From Paenibacillus sp. (lineage in GTDB: Bacteria > Bacillota > Bacilli > Paenibacillales > Paenibacillaceae), in the NCBI GenBank assembly GCA_017512705.1, contig JAFWEX010000033.1:1-38624 (forward strand): DNA of 38,624 nucleotides, written 5' to 3'. The notes beneath the pieces are model-generated. The model searched no databases and was not told where the DNA came from. It saw nothing but the letters and a program-made list of their open reading frames with translations. Shown one piece after another: positions 7,751 through 17,166 of the stretch. The position numbers and the translations under genes are program-made. The number at the start of each line of letters is the position of its first letter. Within the stretch, counting starts at the first letter, position 1.

Positions 7751-8923
7751 ATGACACCAGCTCATTCAAAAACACAACGTCGCATCGCAATAATTGGAGG
7801 TGGACCAGGAGGTCTGACACTTGCCCTTATTTTACAGGAACATGGGATTTCCTCGGTTCTTTATGAGCGTGACCAAGAGGACAAAAACCATGAACGGGGA
7901 GGCTCCCTAGACATTCACGAAGATTCCGGGCAATTGGCTTTGAAGGAAGCCGGATTATATGAGGCTTTTCAGAAGGCAGCACGGGCTGAGGGAGAAGACT
8001 TCCGTCTCATGGATAAAGAAGGCAAGATTTATATCGACGAAGTGGCGGATGGAACTCTTTCAGACGGACATGGCCGTCCAGAGATTGACCGTGGTGTACT
8101 TTGTAATTTGCTCTTGAACAAATTAGATCAGTCTAAAATAAGATATGGCTATAAACTTGATAAAGTTGTTTCTCTAGGAGATGGCAAGTCCGAACTTCAT
8201 TTTGACAATGGAAATGTAGAAGTGGCCGATCTTGTAATTGGAGCTGATGGCGCCTTTTCTCGTGTTCGTCCTCTGCTCACGGATATAGATGTAGAATATT
8301 CAGGTCTGACTATGCTGGAGCTTAACGTTATTGCGGACCATCATCCAGATTTAGCAACGTTTAATTCACGTGGTAAGATGTTTGCACTAGAGGATCATAA
8401 AGGTATTTTAGGTCAGTTGAATGGCAACGGACGGATCAAAGTATATGCCAGTTTTAAGGTCGAACGGGACTGGTTAGATCACATCCGGAACGATAACCCA
8501 CAGGAAATGAAAGCAAAATTGCTTGAGCTTTTCCACGATTGGAATGAGTCGTTGCAAAATTATATTCGTTATGCGGAAGACAGTATCTTACCAAGAAGAA
8601 TTTACATGCTGCCAGTCGGTTTCAAATGGGAACGAAACCCTGGTGTCACGTTGATCGGTGATGCGGCTCATGTCATGTCACCTTTTGCTGGAGAAGGTGT
8701 AAACCTTGCTATGCTGGATGCATTGGAGCTCGCTCTTGCACTTGTAAGAAACGAAAACACAGCCCAGGCAATTGAAGAATATGAGGAAAAAATGTTTCAA
8801 TATTCCTCAGAGAAAGCTGATGAGTCTAATGAAAATCTTATCCTTTGCTTCTCTGATCATGCTGCACCAAAGCTAGCTCAATTAATGCAATCTTATCACG
8901 ACAAGTATGAGCAGCAAGCATGA
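7751..8923 (+). CDS. FAD-dependent monooxygenase, Tet(X)-like
   Basis: 390 residues, against 388 for Tet(X). The frame is open upstream, but AAAGGAG directly before the ATG at 7751 and the promoter/operators at 7673-7720 fix the start. It is a group A flavoprotein monooxygenase. Visible motifs are the FAD-binding IGGGPGGLTLALILQ (about 15-29) ending in LYERD, the GGSLDIHEDSGQLALKEAGL segment that closely parallels Tet(X), the DG motif LVIGADGAFSRVRP, and the GD motif LIGDAAHVMSPFAGEGVN. Members hydroxylate aromatic substrates or antibiotics using NADPH and oxygen. The likely function is inactivation of a tetracycline-like or other polyketide compound, but substrate cannot be told from sequence alone. 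The next gene is a TetR regulator. This pair looks more AT-rich than its neighbours, which hints at acquisition. Confidence 0.88.
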   Translation: MTPAHSKTQRRIAIIGGGPGGLTLALILQEHGISSVLYERDQEDKNHERGGSLDIHEDSGQLALKEAGLYEAFQKAARAEGEDFRLMDKEGKIYIDEVADGTLSDGHGRPEIDRGVLCNLLLNKLDQSKIRYGYKLDKVVSLGDGKSELHFDNGNVEVADLVIGADGAFSRVRPLLTDIDVEYSGLTMLELNVIADHHPDLATFNSRGKMFALEDHKGILGQLNGNGRIKVYASFKVERDWLDHIRNDNPQEMKAKLLELFHDWNESLQNYIRYAEDSILPRRIYMLPVGFKWERNPGVTLIGDAAHVMSPFAGEGVNLAMLDALELALALVRNENTAQAIEEYEEKMFQYSSEKADESNENLILCFSDHAAPKLAQLMQSYHDKYEQQA

Positions 8924-8977
8924 TGTTATCTTGAGCTATATATTTACTATTAGCTTCCGCTATGCTATAAGAAAAGT

Positions 8978-9673
8978 ATGATGAAACCTAAACGTGAAAT
9001 TGTGAGTCGACGTAATCGACCATCCAAAGAACCACTGAGTCATGAACTGATTGTAAAGACCGCCTATGAGTTGTTAAAGGAGGAAGGCATCTCTGGCATG
9101 AGCATGAGGAAGATAGCCAAGCAACTGGACACAGGTCCTTCTTCCCTTTACGTTTATGTTAAAAATTTGCAGGAGTTAAGCTCTTATGTACTTGACTATG
9201 GGCTGGGAGAGTTAAACTTACCCGAGCATACGGAAGATAATTGGAAAGAACAATTATTCCAAGCACTACACGCCTATGCTAAACTACTTATTGAACAACC
9301 TGGATTGGCTGAGCTGTCCCTTCAGACAATTCCCATTGGAGATAATGCCTTTCGTCTGAATGAATATTTGCTTGCCGTATTACAAAAGGGTGGAATTTTT
9401 TCTACCTCCGCTGCTTGGGGAACAGATCTTTTGCTTCTATATGTGTCTTCAGTTGCCTTAGAGAAGGCTACGAGATCAAACGAGCAAATGGTAACTATTC
9501 AGAATTCTTACAATGACGCAGATCCGGTTCGTTTTCCGCTAATCCACAGTCTAAAGAAAGAATTATTTTCGGGGGATACTATTTCTAAGGAAAGGTTCTT
9601 CTGGGGAATTGAAGTGATACTTCAGGGAATTTTGCAGACACACCCGAAAGATAACAGCTTTACAACAAATTAA
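8978..9673 (+). CDS. TetR-family regulator beside the monooxygenase
   Basis: 231 residues. A basic tail (KPKREIVSRRNRPSKEPLS) leads into the helix-turn-helix domain (about 25-75: IVKTAYELLKEEGISGMSMR, KIAKQLDTGPSSLYVYV). The C-terminal helices resemble the tetracycline-repressor-like ligand domain. It lies 54 bp behind the monooxygenase on the same strand and is followed by a terminator, so the two form an operon. The start may be the ATG at 8978 or the next at 8981; no strong Shine-Dalgarno is seen. It probably binds the twin palindromes at 7676-7720 and is released by the drug-like substrate of the monooxygenase (inference). Confidence 0.9.
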   Translation: MMKPKREIVSRRNRPSKEPLSHELIVKTAYELLKEEGISGMSMRKIAKQLDTGPSSLYVYVKNLQELSSYVLDYGLGELNLPEHTEDNWKEQLFQALHAYAKLLIEQPGLAELSLQTIPIGDNAFRLNEYLLAVLQKGGIFSTSAAWGTDLLLLYVSSVALEKATRSNEQMVTIQNSYNDADPVRFPLIHSLKKELFSGDTISKERFFWGIEVILQGILQTHPKDNSFTTN

Positions 9674-9727
9674 AAAAACATTGTACTCGTGTTATATTTC
9701 TCGAGGGACAAAAACCTATTCCCATTG

Positions 9728-9757
9728 AAGTCGCTAATTAAGCGGCTTTTTTATTTT
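9728..9757 (+). terminator. Terminator of the monooxygenase-TetR operon
   Basis: AAGTCGCT and AGCGGCTT pair (one wobble) around AATTA, followed by TTTTTTATTTT. Confidence 0.85.
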
Positions 9758-9797
9758 CAGATATGATCTACTCTCCCAGCAAAGAACTAGAGGCACA

Positions 9798-9835
9798 CAA
9801 CAAAGAAGCCAGTTGCCAAGAGGCAACCGACTTCT
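9798..9835 (-). terminator. Terminator of the sugar-binding lipoprotein gene
   Basis: On the minus strand a 14-bp stem (AGAAGTCGGTTGCC with GGCAACTGGCTTCT, two wobbles) with a TCTT loop is followed by TTTGTTG. It lies 87 bp after the stop of the lipoprotein gene. Confidence 0.8.
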
Positions 9836-9921
9836 GGAGCATGTGAATTAAATACTTTGTTATTTACTTTTTCATTTACTTCGTTATTCACTTCGCTATT
9901 TTCTTCTTATTCCTTCTTTAA

Positions 9922-11223
9922 TTACTTTTTCAGACTGTCCCAGTTCTGCTGCAAGCCATCCAGCAACGCGTTCTTATCCGATTTGCCTGCCACATATGCT
10001 TGGATCGTGCTACCAAACTCTTGCGGAACCCCTTCTGGGAAACGGTTAAAGTTCCAGCTTAACGTTTTATTTTCCTGACTGTATTTCATGATATCTGTTG
10101 CCAGATCACCAAGCTCTTCCTCAGATGCCTGAATGGAACTGAATGCCGGAATAAACTTGAATTCTTTCGTCAAATAGCTCTTACCAATGTCGGATGTGAC
10201 AAGCCATTCCAGAAACTCTTTTGCTTCCGACTTCACTTGTGAGTTCTTATTCACAACCCAAAAGTTAGGCACACCTACAAACAACTTGTCGTTCGGTTCA
10301 TTCGTAATCGGCATCGGCAGAATGCCCAGATTCAGATCGGGATTAATGCCGTCGATTTGTACCTGTGTCCAGTTTCCTTGCTGCATCATGGCTGCTTCGC
10401 CACTAGCAAACAACGTTACCTGTGTATTGTAATCCGTCGTCAACGGATTTTTGTTGCTGTATTTCAGCGTCAGATCAAGCAAATTCAGCCAGTCATTAAA
10501 TATAGGGTTGCCCGGAATTTTCTCATTTCCTTCGTTCAGTCCTTGAATGAATTTTACCGGGTCTACTTGATTCGCAAACGCTACATTCACATTATGATTG
10601 CCCAGCACCCACCACTCCTGATATCCGTTGGAGAAAGGTGTGATGCCTGCGTCCTGTAGTTTCTTTGCTGCTTGGTCGAGCTGTTCCAATGTGGTTGGAA
10701 TCTCAGTAATGCCTGCTTTGGCGAATAAATCCTTATTATAAATGAATCCGTATCCTTCCAGCGCAAGCGGCTGACCATAGAGCTTCCCGTCCTTAGTCAT
10801 TGGCTCTTTGGCCACTTCCAGCACGTCCTTAGTCCAGGCTTCATCGGATAGATCCTCCAGGTACTCTAGCCAAGTATCCAATTCACGGTACCCACCGACG
10901 TTGAAAATATCTGGTTGTTCGCCTGCGGCAAACTTGGCTTTTAATGCAGCACCGTAGTCACTACCGCCACCTACCGTCTGAATGTCCAGCTTAATGCCTG
11001 GATGGGATGACTCATACTCCGCTTTAAGGCGATTCAATGCTTCAGCAATTTCCACTTTGTATTGGAAAATTTTAATTGTTTTGGTGCCAGCCGCAGCTTC
11101 ACCACCGCCCGTTTGAGCATCTGTATTGACGGGACTACCGCTTTTGTCCCCGTTTCCGCAACCTGCAAGCATGACTGAAAAAGCAATGAGCATCAGCAAT
11201 GTTAACTTTGTCATTCTTTTCAT
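9922..11223 (-). CDS. Carbohydrate ABC transporter substrate-binding lipoprotein
   Basis: 433 residues. A lipoprotein signal peptide (MKRMTKLTLLMLIAFSVMLAGC) has the lipobox LAGC with Cys at about 22, then a Gly/Ser/Ala-rich linker. The body is a family 1 extracellular solute-binding protein: KTIKIFQYKVEIAEALNR, GGSDYGAALKAKFAAGEQPD, and a late AAMMQQGNW typical of maltose-binding relatives. It captures an oligosaccharide outside the cell and delivers it to the two permeases encoded upstream on the same strand (11820-13537). It is set apart from them by about 600 bp of repeat-rich DNA, so it probably also has its own promoter and higher expression. Confidence 0.93.
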   Translation of the reverse strand: MKRMTKLTLLMLIAFSVMLAGCGNGDKSGSPVNTDAQTGGGEAAAGTKTIKIFQYKVEIAEALNRLKAEYESSHPGIKLDIQTVGGGSDYGAALKAKFAAGEQPDIFNVGGYRELDTWLEYLEDLSDEAWTKDVLEVAKEPMTKDGKLYGQPLALEGYGFIYNKDLFAKAGITEIPTTLEQLDQAAKKLQDAGITPFSNGYQEWWVLGNHNVNVAFANQVDPVKFIQGLNEGNEKIPGNPIFNDWLNLLDLTLKYSNKNPLTTDYNTQVTLFASGEAAMMQQGNWTQVQIDGINPDLNLGILPMPITNEPNDKLFVGVPNFWVVNKNSQVKSEAKEFLEWLVTSDIGKSYLTKEFKFIPAFSSIQASEEELGDLATDIMKYSQENKTLSWNFNRFPEGVPQEFGSTIQAYVAGKSDKNALLDGLQQNWDSLKK

Positions 11224-11819
11224 AGATACACTCTCCCTGTAAGTAGTTTCACTTTTACCGCCTGCATCTCTTGCTTACCCTCTTACTTTTGATCCAGCTT
11301 TACTTCATTTGTTTAAAATGACCCTGTCCTTGCCTCTTCTTCTTTTGTTTACTATATAGATGAACTAACGCAATTCCCACAATAGGTGTAAGCGTAGTTG
11401 ATCACGGATTAACAGCCAACCTAACTCTTTTCTCTGTGCCTTTGATGCTGAAGCGGCCAGTTATTGTATCTTGTACTTGACCTTATACGGACTTAATTCT
11501 GTTTATCCCTTGCTTTACTTCTATATTTACCCGTCTTGCTCTGGCTCATTTGCCCAAGCCCTGCGGGCAGGTGAGCCTTTTGCCCACCTCCGTGCGAGGC
11601 AGGAGCGGAGGCATCATGATGCGCTGGAGGAGCGGAGCGTTCGCCTTTGAAACTCGGGGGCTTCCTTGCCTCAATCATTCAGGCCCCCGAGGAGCAACAG
11701 CGACCGAAAGCGCACATGATGCCAGAGCGATCAACCCTCGTACTTCCCCGCACATGATGCCGGAACGACCAGACTTTGCACTTCCCCACACATGATGCCA
11801 GAGCGACCAGCCCGCGCAC
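11224..11819. other. Intergenic region between lipoprotein and permease genes
   Basis: About 600 bp with no convincing gene. The left part (11224-11500) is AT-rich and should hold the lipoprotein promoter, though I could not fix one. The right part (about 11540-11819) is GC-rich with short inverted repeats, including CTCGGGGGC (11653-11661) against GCCCCCGAG (11683-11691), and three tandem 38-bp repeats reaching the permease stop. Its base composition differs sharply from the flanks. Confidence 0.7.
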
Positions 11820-11826
11820 CTACCCT
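11713..11826. repeat. Three tandem copies of a 38-bp repeat
   Basis: Copies begin at 11713, 11751 and 11789 with CACATGATGCC and are exactly 38 bp long. Shared positions include GCC(A/G)GA(A/G)CGA and, in the first two copies, ACTTCCCC. The third copy runs 7 bp into the end of the permease gene (stop at 11820-11822). Confidence 0.85.
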
Positions 11827-12656
11827 TTAACTGACCCTGCGGTGATGCCCTGAATAATATACTTCTGCATCAGCAGGAAGAACATGATGATTGGCATGAT
11901 CCCAAGCACTAAGGCAGGCAGCGCCAGATCCCACTGCTTCGTATATTGACCGAACAACGCAAATGTAGCAATAGGAATGGTTCGCAGATTAGAGCTTTGC
12001 AGGATCAGGGATGGCAACAGATAGTCATTCCAGATCCAGAGCGTATTCAGAATGATGACGGTTACATACATTGGTTTCATTAATGGGAATACGATCCGGA
12101 AGAATACCCCGTAGACGGAACTCCCATCCACCCGAGCCGCTTCTTCAATCTCCACAGGAACCGATTTAACAAATCCATGGAACAGAAAGATGGACATCGG
12201 TGCACCAAATCCGAGATAACAGATGATGAGTCCACCCAGACTGTCGATCAGTCCCAGATTGCTGGTTACCGTAACAAGTGGAATCATGATAGACTGGAAC
12301 GGAATCACCATTGCGGCAATGAACACACCGAATAGAATTCGGTTAAACCTTGTATTGCTGCGGACCATCCGGTATGCGGCCATGGAACTGATCAGCACCA
12401 GCAAGAGATTGCTGACGATCGTTACGATCAGTGAGTTCAAGAGAGCGGATGGAAAGCTGATTTTTTCCCAAGCATTGGCGTAGTTACCCCACTGGAACAC
12501 TTCCGGCCATGCAGCCGAATTGGTGAGCAGGTCTCCGAATGTTTTGACCGAATTCACAAACAGGAAGTAAAACGGAACCAGGAACAATAACCCGATTAAC
12601 ACCATGACAATCTCGGTTATAGCGGTACCGAAGCGGTAATTCTTCGATGTTTCCAT
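11820..12656 (-). CDS. Carbohydrate ABC transporter permease, MalG type
   Basis: 278 residues with about six membrane segments. The family signature (EAA loop) that docks onto the ATPase reads EIEEAARVDGSSVYGVFFRI near residue 180. The N-terminus begins with a short cytoplasmic stretch and a long first helix (ITEIVMVLIGLLFLVPFYFL). It pairs with the MalF-type permease whose stop overlaps its start by one base (TGATG), meaning tight translational coupling. No ATPase gene is nearby, so the system probably uses a shared MsmX/UgpC-like ATPase encoded elsewhere. Confidence 0.93.
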   Translation of the reverse strand: METSKNYRFGTAITEIVMVLIGLLFLVPFYFLFVNSVKTFGDLLTNSAAWPEVFQWGNYANAWEKISFPSALLNSLIVTIVSNLLLVLISSMAAYRMVRSNTRFNRILFGVFIAAMVIPFQSIMIPLVTVTSNLGLIDSLGGLIICYLGFGAPMSIFLFHGFVKSVPVEIEEAARVDGSSVYGVFFRIVFPLMKPMYVTVIILNTLWIWNDYLLPSLILQSSNLRTIPIATFALFGQYTKQWDLALPALVLGIMPIIMFFLLMQKYIIQGITAGSVKG

Positions 12657-13537
12657 CAGGCTTCAACCTCCTTGCTCTTCGTTACACGTACCTGAATCAT
12701 TGTGATAATGGCAACGATGACGAAAAATATAAATGCTTTGGCTGTTCCAATACCGTACCGATTGTTCACAAAGGCTTCGTTGTAGATATTAAGTGCAACT
12801 GACTCTGTTGATCCAAACGGTCCCCCTTTGGTAAGCGACAGGTTGAGATCGAACATTTTGAAGGACCAGGAGATCGCCAGAAACAGACAGATGGTTACAC
12901 CCGGCATGATGAGTGGCAAAATAATGCTCTTCAGCACCTGCCAACGGCTGGCCCCATCGATCTCGGCAGCTTCCAGCAGGTCAGGCGACACATTCGTCAA
13001 GGATGAGATGTAGATGACCATCAGATAACCAGCCGTCTGCCATACGAAGACGATGACGATGCCCCAGAATGCAGTGGGTTCGTCCCCCAGCCAAGGGAGA
13101 TTGAAGAAGGACCAGCCGGTCACGTCACCCACTGCTGAAAACCCTTTCACAAATATGAATTGCCAGATAAACCCGAGCAGCAACCCGCCAATGACGTTAG
13201 GCATAAAAAAGATTGTACGCAGGATATTTCTTGTCTTCAGTGGTTTGGTCAGGAAATAGGCCAGGAAAAACCCAATGACATTGGTGAGGATCACCCCGAT
13301 CACCGTGAAACGCACCGTGAACCAAAATGCGGTCTGGAACTTGGGATCGTTTGCAAAAACATGCATGAAGTTATCCAATCCAACCCAATTAATGCTGGCA
13401 GATACACCGTTCCAATCCGTAAACGAATACACCATGCCAAGCAGGAAAGGGACCACGATGATGAGAATAAAAAACACAACAGAGGGACCCACGAACACGA
13501 GCTGCTGTAACAGCTGTGAAGACTTGCGATGCTTCAT
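12656..13537 (-). CDS. Carbohydrate ABC transporter permease, MalF/UgpA type
   Basis: 293 residues, about six membrane helices. The EAA loop is LLEAAEIDGASRWQVLKSII near residue 190. The start is preceded by GGGGAGAACG. It is the first gene of the importer operon, divergent from the YesM-type kinase gene at 13682; the 144-bp spacer should hold both promoters. Together with the MalG-type partner and the lipoprotein it forms a sugar importer likely induced by the neighbouring two-component system. Confidence 0.93.
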   Translation of the reverse strand: MKHRKSSQLLQQLVFVGPSVVFFILIIVVPFLLGMVYSFTDWNGVSASINWVGLDNFMHVFANDPKFQTAFWFTVRFTVIGVILTNVIGFFLAYFLTKPLKTRNILRTIFFMPNVIGGLLLGFIWQFIFVKGFSAVGDVTGWSFFNLPWLGDEPTAFWGIVIVFVWQTAGYLMVIYISSLTNVSPDLLEAAEIDGASRWQVLKSIILPLIMPGVTICLFLAISWSFKMFDLNLSLTKGGPFGSTESVALNIYNEAFVNNRYGIGTAKAFIFFVIVAIITMIQVRVTKSKEVEA

Positions 13538-13681
13538 ATCGTTCTCCCCTTCTTTTAGATGGATGATATCGGTCTCTTGTTCTATTAAACTCTATAATCG
13601 TGAAGGGAAACACCGACAGTCTTGAACAGTTGGGTGTAAAATATTGTCCTCTCATGACGATCAGCCTGAAGGGGTGTAGTG

Positions 13682-15520
13682 ATGTCCAAATATTACAGTA
13701 TTCGCACGAAGCTAATTGCCTTTATGCTCATTGCAACAACTATTCCGCTGCTGACATCCATCAGCATGACCTTTATTCAGACCAAATCAGCCTTGCGCGA
13801 ACAAGCGCTAGAGGAGAATAAACGTCTCATCTATCAGGCTTCAACCAACCTTAATAATTATGTAGACAATGTGGCGCGGGCCTCTCTGGCGGTATACAAC
13901 GATCCCAATTTCCTGCGAAATCTGGCTAAACTCCCTGGGGATTATCGGGCCGTAGCCGAGGTCTACACTACACTGCAAACCATCAGAGCAGCCATACCGG
14001 ACGTATTCCAGCTCTATTTACATTCGTTTGTATCTGATCAATCCACACTGATTACCAATCCTTTCCCCAAAAGGGAGGAACGCAAGCAAGCTTATTCCAA
14101 TTCATTGCATGGCAAGATGGATAATGGCAGCTCCGATATCTGGTTAGAATCTGCCCATATGAGTCATACCTATGGCTTCAAGGCTGCTTCTCCTGATGAT
14201 TCACCAAGAACAGTCATTACGTTGCACCGAATCATCCGGGATACTCCCTCCCCTGAACGACTAGGTGTACTTGCCATTGACCTCAACATGAACAGCATTG
14301 CAGCGATATGCAACCGACTCTATGATTCAACTAAAGAACAGATCTATGTCGTGGATGGAGAAAATCGGATTGTCTATCAGGGACATTCGGAGATATCAGG
14401 AGCCAATGCAGGCGGACAATTGCAACCGGTGGCAGCTAGTAGCCTACAGGAAGCACGAACCCTTGCAGGTACAACGCTTACTATGGCTGGACATTTTGAA
14501 CAGGATCACTCCATCTATGTTTATCAGCAACTTGGGAGCAACTACGCGGATTGGACAATTATCAAGCAAATTCCGAATGAAACATTATATGAAAGAGCAA
14601 CTGCGCTTACATGGAATAATGCAATTATTGCCATTGCAGCACTTATGCTTGTGATCGTGGCTACATTATTTATCTCGATCCGAATTACAGGCCCACTTAA
14701 GCAATTAATGCGATATATGAATCAGATTCAGGCAGGACGCTTACATGTGGATATCCGCCTGTCGAGTCGGGATGAATTCGGGGTGCTTGCGAGACATTTC
14801 CGGGATATGATGGACACTGTCAATAATTTAATTTTGCGAGAATACCAGCTGGAGATTGCTAACAAGACCAATCAACTCAAAGCATTACAAGCTCAGATTC
14901 ATCCTCATTTCCTATATAATACTCTGCAATCTATCGGTACACTGGCCTTACAACAGCAAGGAGAGCGAGCATACACCCTACTTTCCTCGCTGTCCAAAAT
15001 GCTACGTTATAGCATGCGGGATCAGACCTGTGTAACACTTCGTGAAGAAGCCGAACATGCCCGATTATATCTGGAGTTACAACAGGAACGATTTGGTGAA
15101 CGTCTGGAGGTACACATGCACTTCGCAGAAGATACACTAACTGCCCAGATGCCCCGGATGACATTGCAGCCTCTAATTGAGAATTATTTCAAACACGGGG
15201 CGGACGTTCAGCCAGGAAAAGGATTGATCTCCATCACCAGCCGTCGTGTTGATCGTAATTTAATTGAGATTGAACTGATTAACAACGGACCAACCATACC
15301 TGAAGATAAATTGCTTGAAATTCGAGGATGGCTGGAGCATCAAGAAACGTTATCAGATATAACTCCTCAGGAGTCAGCAAGGTCGGAATCCATTGGCCTT
15401 CGCAATGTGATACGCAGACTTGCACTCAACTCCCATCCCGGTCAATCTGCCGAGATCAAAATCAATAATGTGGACACAGGCGGTGTGAAGCTTCAAATCA
15501 AATTATATGTGGGAGAGTGA
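13682..15520 (+). CDS. YesM-type sensor histidine kinase (LytS/HPK7 family)
   Basis: About 612 residues. A GTG at 13679 precedes the ATG at 13682; GAAGGGG fits the ATG better. Order of parts: an N-terminal membrane helix (about 10-30), an extracellular sensor domain of the Cache kind, a second helix (about 310-330), a HAMP linker (ITGPLKQLMRYMNQIQAGRL), the His-kinase motif QAQIHPHFLYNTLQSI with the phospho-acceptor His near 407, and a HATPase region with LQPLIENYFKHGAD. These kinases sense sugars or a sugar-bound partner outside the cell and phosphorylate the YesN-type regulator encoded next (the genes nearly overlap). It is divergent from the ABC importer it probably controls. Confidence 0.94.
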   Translation: MSKYYSIRTKLIAFMLIATTIPLLTSISMTFIQTKSALREQALEENKRLIYQASTNLNNYVDNVARASLAVYNDPNFLRNLAKLPGDYRAVAEVYTTLQTIRAAIPDVFQLYLHSFVSDQSTLITNPFPKREERKQAYSNSLHGKMDNGSSDIWLESAHMSHTYGFKAASPDDSPRTVITLHRIIRDTPSPERLGVLAIDLNMNSIAAICNRLYDSTKEQIYVVDGENRIVYQGHSEISGANAGGQLQPVAASSLQEARTLAGTTLTMAGHFEQDHSIYVYQQLGSNYADWTIIKQIPNETLYERATALTWNNAIIAIAALMLVIVATLFISIRITGPLKQLMRYMNQIQAGRLHVDIRLSSRDEFGVLARHFRDMMDTVNNLILREYQLEIANKTNQLKALQAQIHPHFLYNTLQSIGTLALQQQGERAYTLLSSLSKMLRYSMRDQTCVTLREEAEHARLYLELQQERFGERLEVHMHFAEDTLTAQMPRMTLQPLIENYFKHGADVQPGKGLISITSRRVDRNLIEIELINNGPTIPEDKLLEIRGWLEHQETLSDITPQESARSESIGLRNVIRRLALNSHPGQSAEIKINNVDTGGVKLQIKLYVGE

Positions 15521-15525
15521 ACAGC

Positions 15526-17154
15526 ATGAAAGCACTGCTTGTTGATGATGAACAGCATGTCCGCCATGCCATCCAGCTTCTGGGTCGTTGGGGTGACCTG
15601 GGGATCGATGTATTGCTGGAGGCTGTAGACGGAAATGAAGCGATTGAAGCAATTACAGCCCATCAACCTCAAATTATACTCAGCGATATGCGCATGCCTG
15701 GCATGGATGGAATGGCGTTGCTTGAATGGATCTCTGTCCATTCCCCTCATAGTAAAGTAATTGTCATTAGTGGATATGATGATTTTGAACTGGTAAGGCA
15801 TGCGATTCGCCATGGCGGCATGGACTACTTATTGAAACCTGTCGAGGCTAACGAACTGAACGCCGCCTTAGTCAAGGCAGTCCATGCCTGGGAGGAGGAG
15901 CATACCTTACGTACGGAGTCCACCAAACAATCCATCGTCGTAAATCGTATGCGCCCGCATTATCAGAACCGCCTGCTCACCGAGCTGGCGGTCGGCAGAG
16001 GTAACACCTCTGCTCATATCCAGCGATTGCAAGAAGAACTTGATCTGCCCTCATCTATTCCGATGTGCTGTGTTGCCGTCACCAGTCTGTCTCATCTCGA
16101 TGAGGATTGTCTGGCTAAATATCGGAGTCAGCCGAACTTGCTCGTATTCTCAGTACTTAACATCTGTGCAGAGATGATGCGTACACCCATCGAAGGCGTT
16201 ACATTCCACCAGCTCAATCAGCCTGATGAGATTGTATTGCTGCACTGGGGAACTCAGTCTTCGCTGGAGCGTATTCTGGAACGTATTAACGATGGGCTAG
16301 AGCAGACCATTCAGCGCCGGCTTCATTTTGGTCTATCCACTTGCGAGAATTATCCCGTAGGGATATCGACAGCATACCTGGATGCAAGCTCGAAATTATG
16401 GAGACGCAACATCGTCCTTACAAGAAATCCGATTCACTCTACAATTGAATCTTCGAATAGGATCAAAGGAAAACGACTGACCGCTTTTGAAGAACCTATG
16501 CGCATAGCTGCATTGAGTTGTCGTGCCTCTAGCATATCTTCTATCGTTGCTGAATGGCTTGAACCATTCACCAAGCTGGAGGTGATCAGCGCCGAGCAGC
16601 TGCAACAATGGATTTCAGAGCTCGATTGGATGCTTAGCTGCTGGTTAGATGATGCAGAAGGGCCAATCCCCCATGACGAAGAGTCAGCTGAGGACCAGTT
16701 TCCTCCGTTTGCCGAGTTGCCCCTCGATCATGATGGTCTGATCTCATTCCCTCTGCTTCGGTCCCTGCTGGAGCAGCGTTTACTCGCAGCCGGAAAGGCA
16801 CTCACTGCCCAGCATCACGCATACCCTGATCCGATGAGTGAGATTGCCCGTTATATGGATGCTCATTATCAGGAGGATTTGTCACTACAGCAGATCGCCG
16901 CACGTTTTTATCTGAGTAGGGAGTACATTTCACGAAAATTCAAACAGCAGTTTGGACTTAACTGGTCGGAATATCTCGGTAAACTGCGAATCAACAATGC
17001 CAAGCTACTGCTGCAAAACCCCTCATTACGGGTTGCTCAAATCTCGGAAATGGTCGGTTTCCAGGATGAAAAGTATTTCAGCAAAGTGTTCAAAAAAACG
17101 GAAGGCATAACACCTGCAGAATATCGCAAAACCATGCTACAAACTGGTTCATAA
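15526..17154 (+). CDS. YesN-type response regulator with AraC DNA-binding domain
   Basis: 542 residues. The ATG at 15526 sits just after the kinase stop with GGGAGAG upstream; a GTG at 15517 is less likely. The receiver domain (about 1-120) has the acidic pair DDE at 8-10, phospho-acceptor Asp54 in LSDMRMPGMDG, and the conserved Lys in YLLKPVEANE. A middle region of about 280 residues is typical of YesN proteins and not further assigned. The C-terminal AraC/XylS helix-turn-helix pair includes LSLQQIAARFYLSREYISRK and VAQISEMVGFQDEKYFSKVF. The likely target is the importer promoter in 13538-13678. Confidence 0.94.
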   Translation: MKALLVDDEQHVRHAIQLLGRWGDLGIDVLLEAVDGNEAIEAITAHQPQIILSDMRMPGMDGMALLEWISVHSPHSKVIVISGYDDFELVRHAIRHGGMDYLLKPVEANELNAALVKAVHAWEEEHTLRTESTKQSIVVNRMRPHYQNRLLTELAVGRGNTSAHIQRLQEELDLPSSIPMCCVAVTSLSHLDEDCLAKYRSQPNLLVFSVLNICAEMMRTPIEGVTFHQLNQPDEIVLLHWGTQSSLERILERINDGLEQTIQRRLHFGLSTCENYPVGISTAYLDASSKLWRRNIVLTRNPIHSTIESSNRIKGKRLTAFEEPMRIAALSCRASSISSIVAEWLEPFTKLEVISAEQLQQWISELDWMLSCWLDDAEGPIPHDEESAEDQFPPFAELPLDHDGLISFPLLRSLLEQRLLAAGKALTAQHHAYPDPMSEIARYMDAHYQEDLSLQQIAARFYLSREYISRKFKQQFGLNWSEYLGKLRINNAKLLLQNPSLRVAQISEMVGFQDEKYFSKVFKKTEGITPAEYRKTMLQTGS

Positions 17155-17166
17155 TAACGGGAACGA

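Noticed and set aside
11550-11795. Open frame of 81 codons on the plus strand in the repeat region
   Set aside because: It has no ribosome binding site and follows from the GC-rich tandem repeats; its composition is not protein-like.
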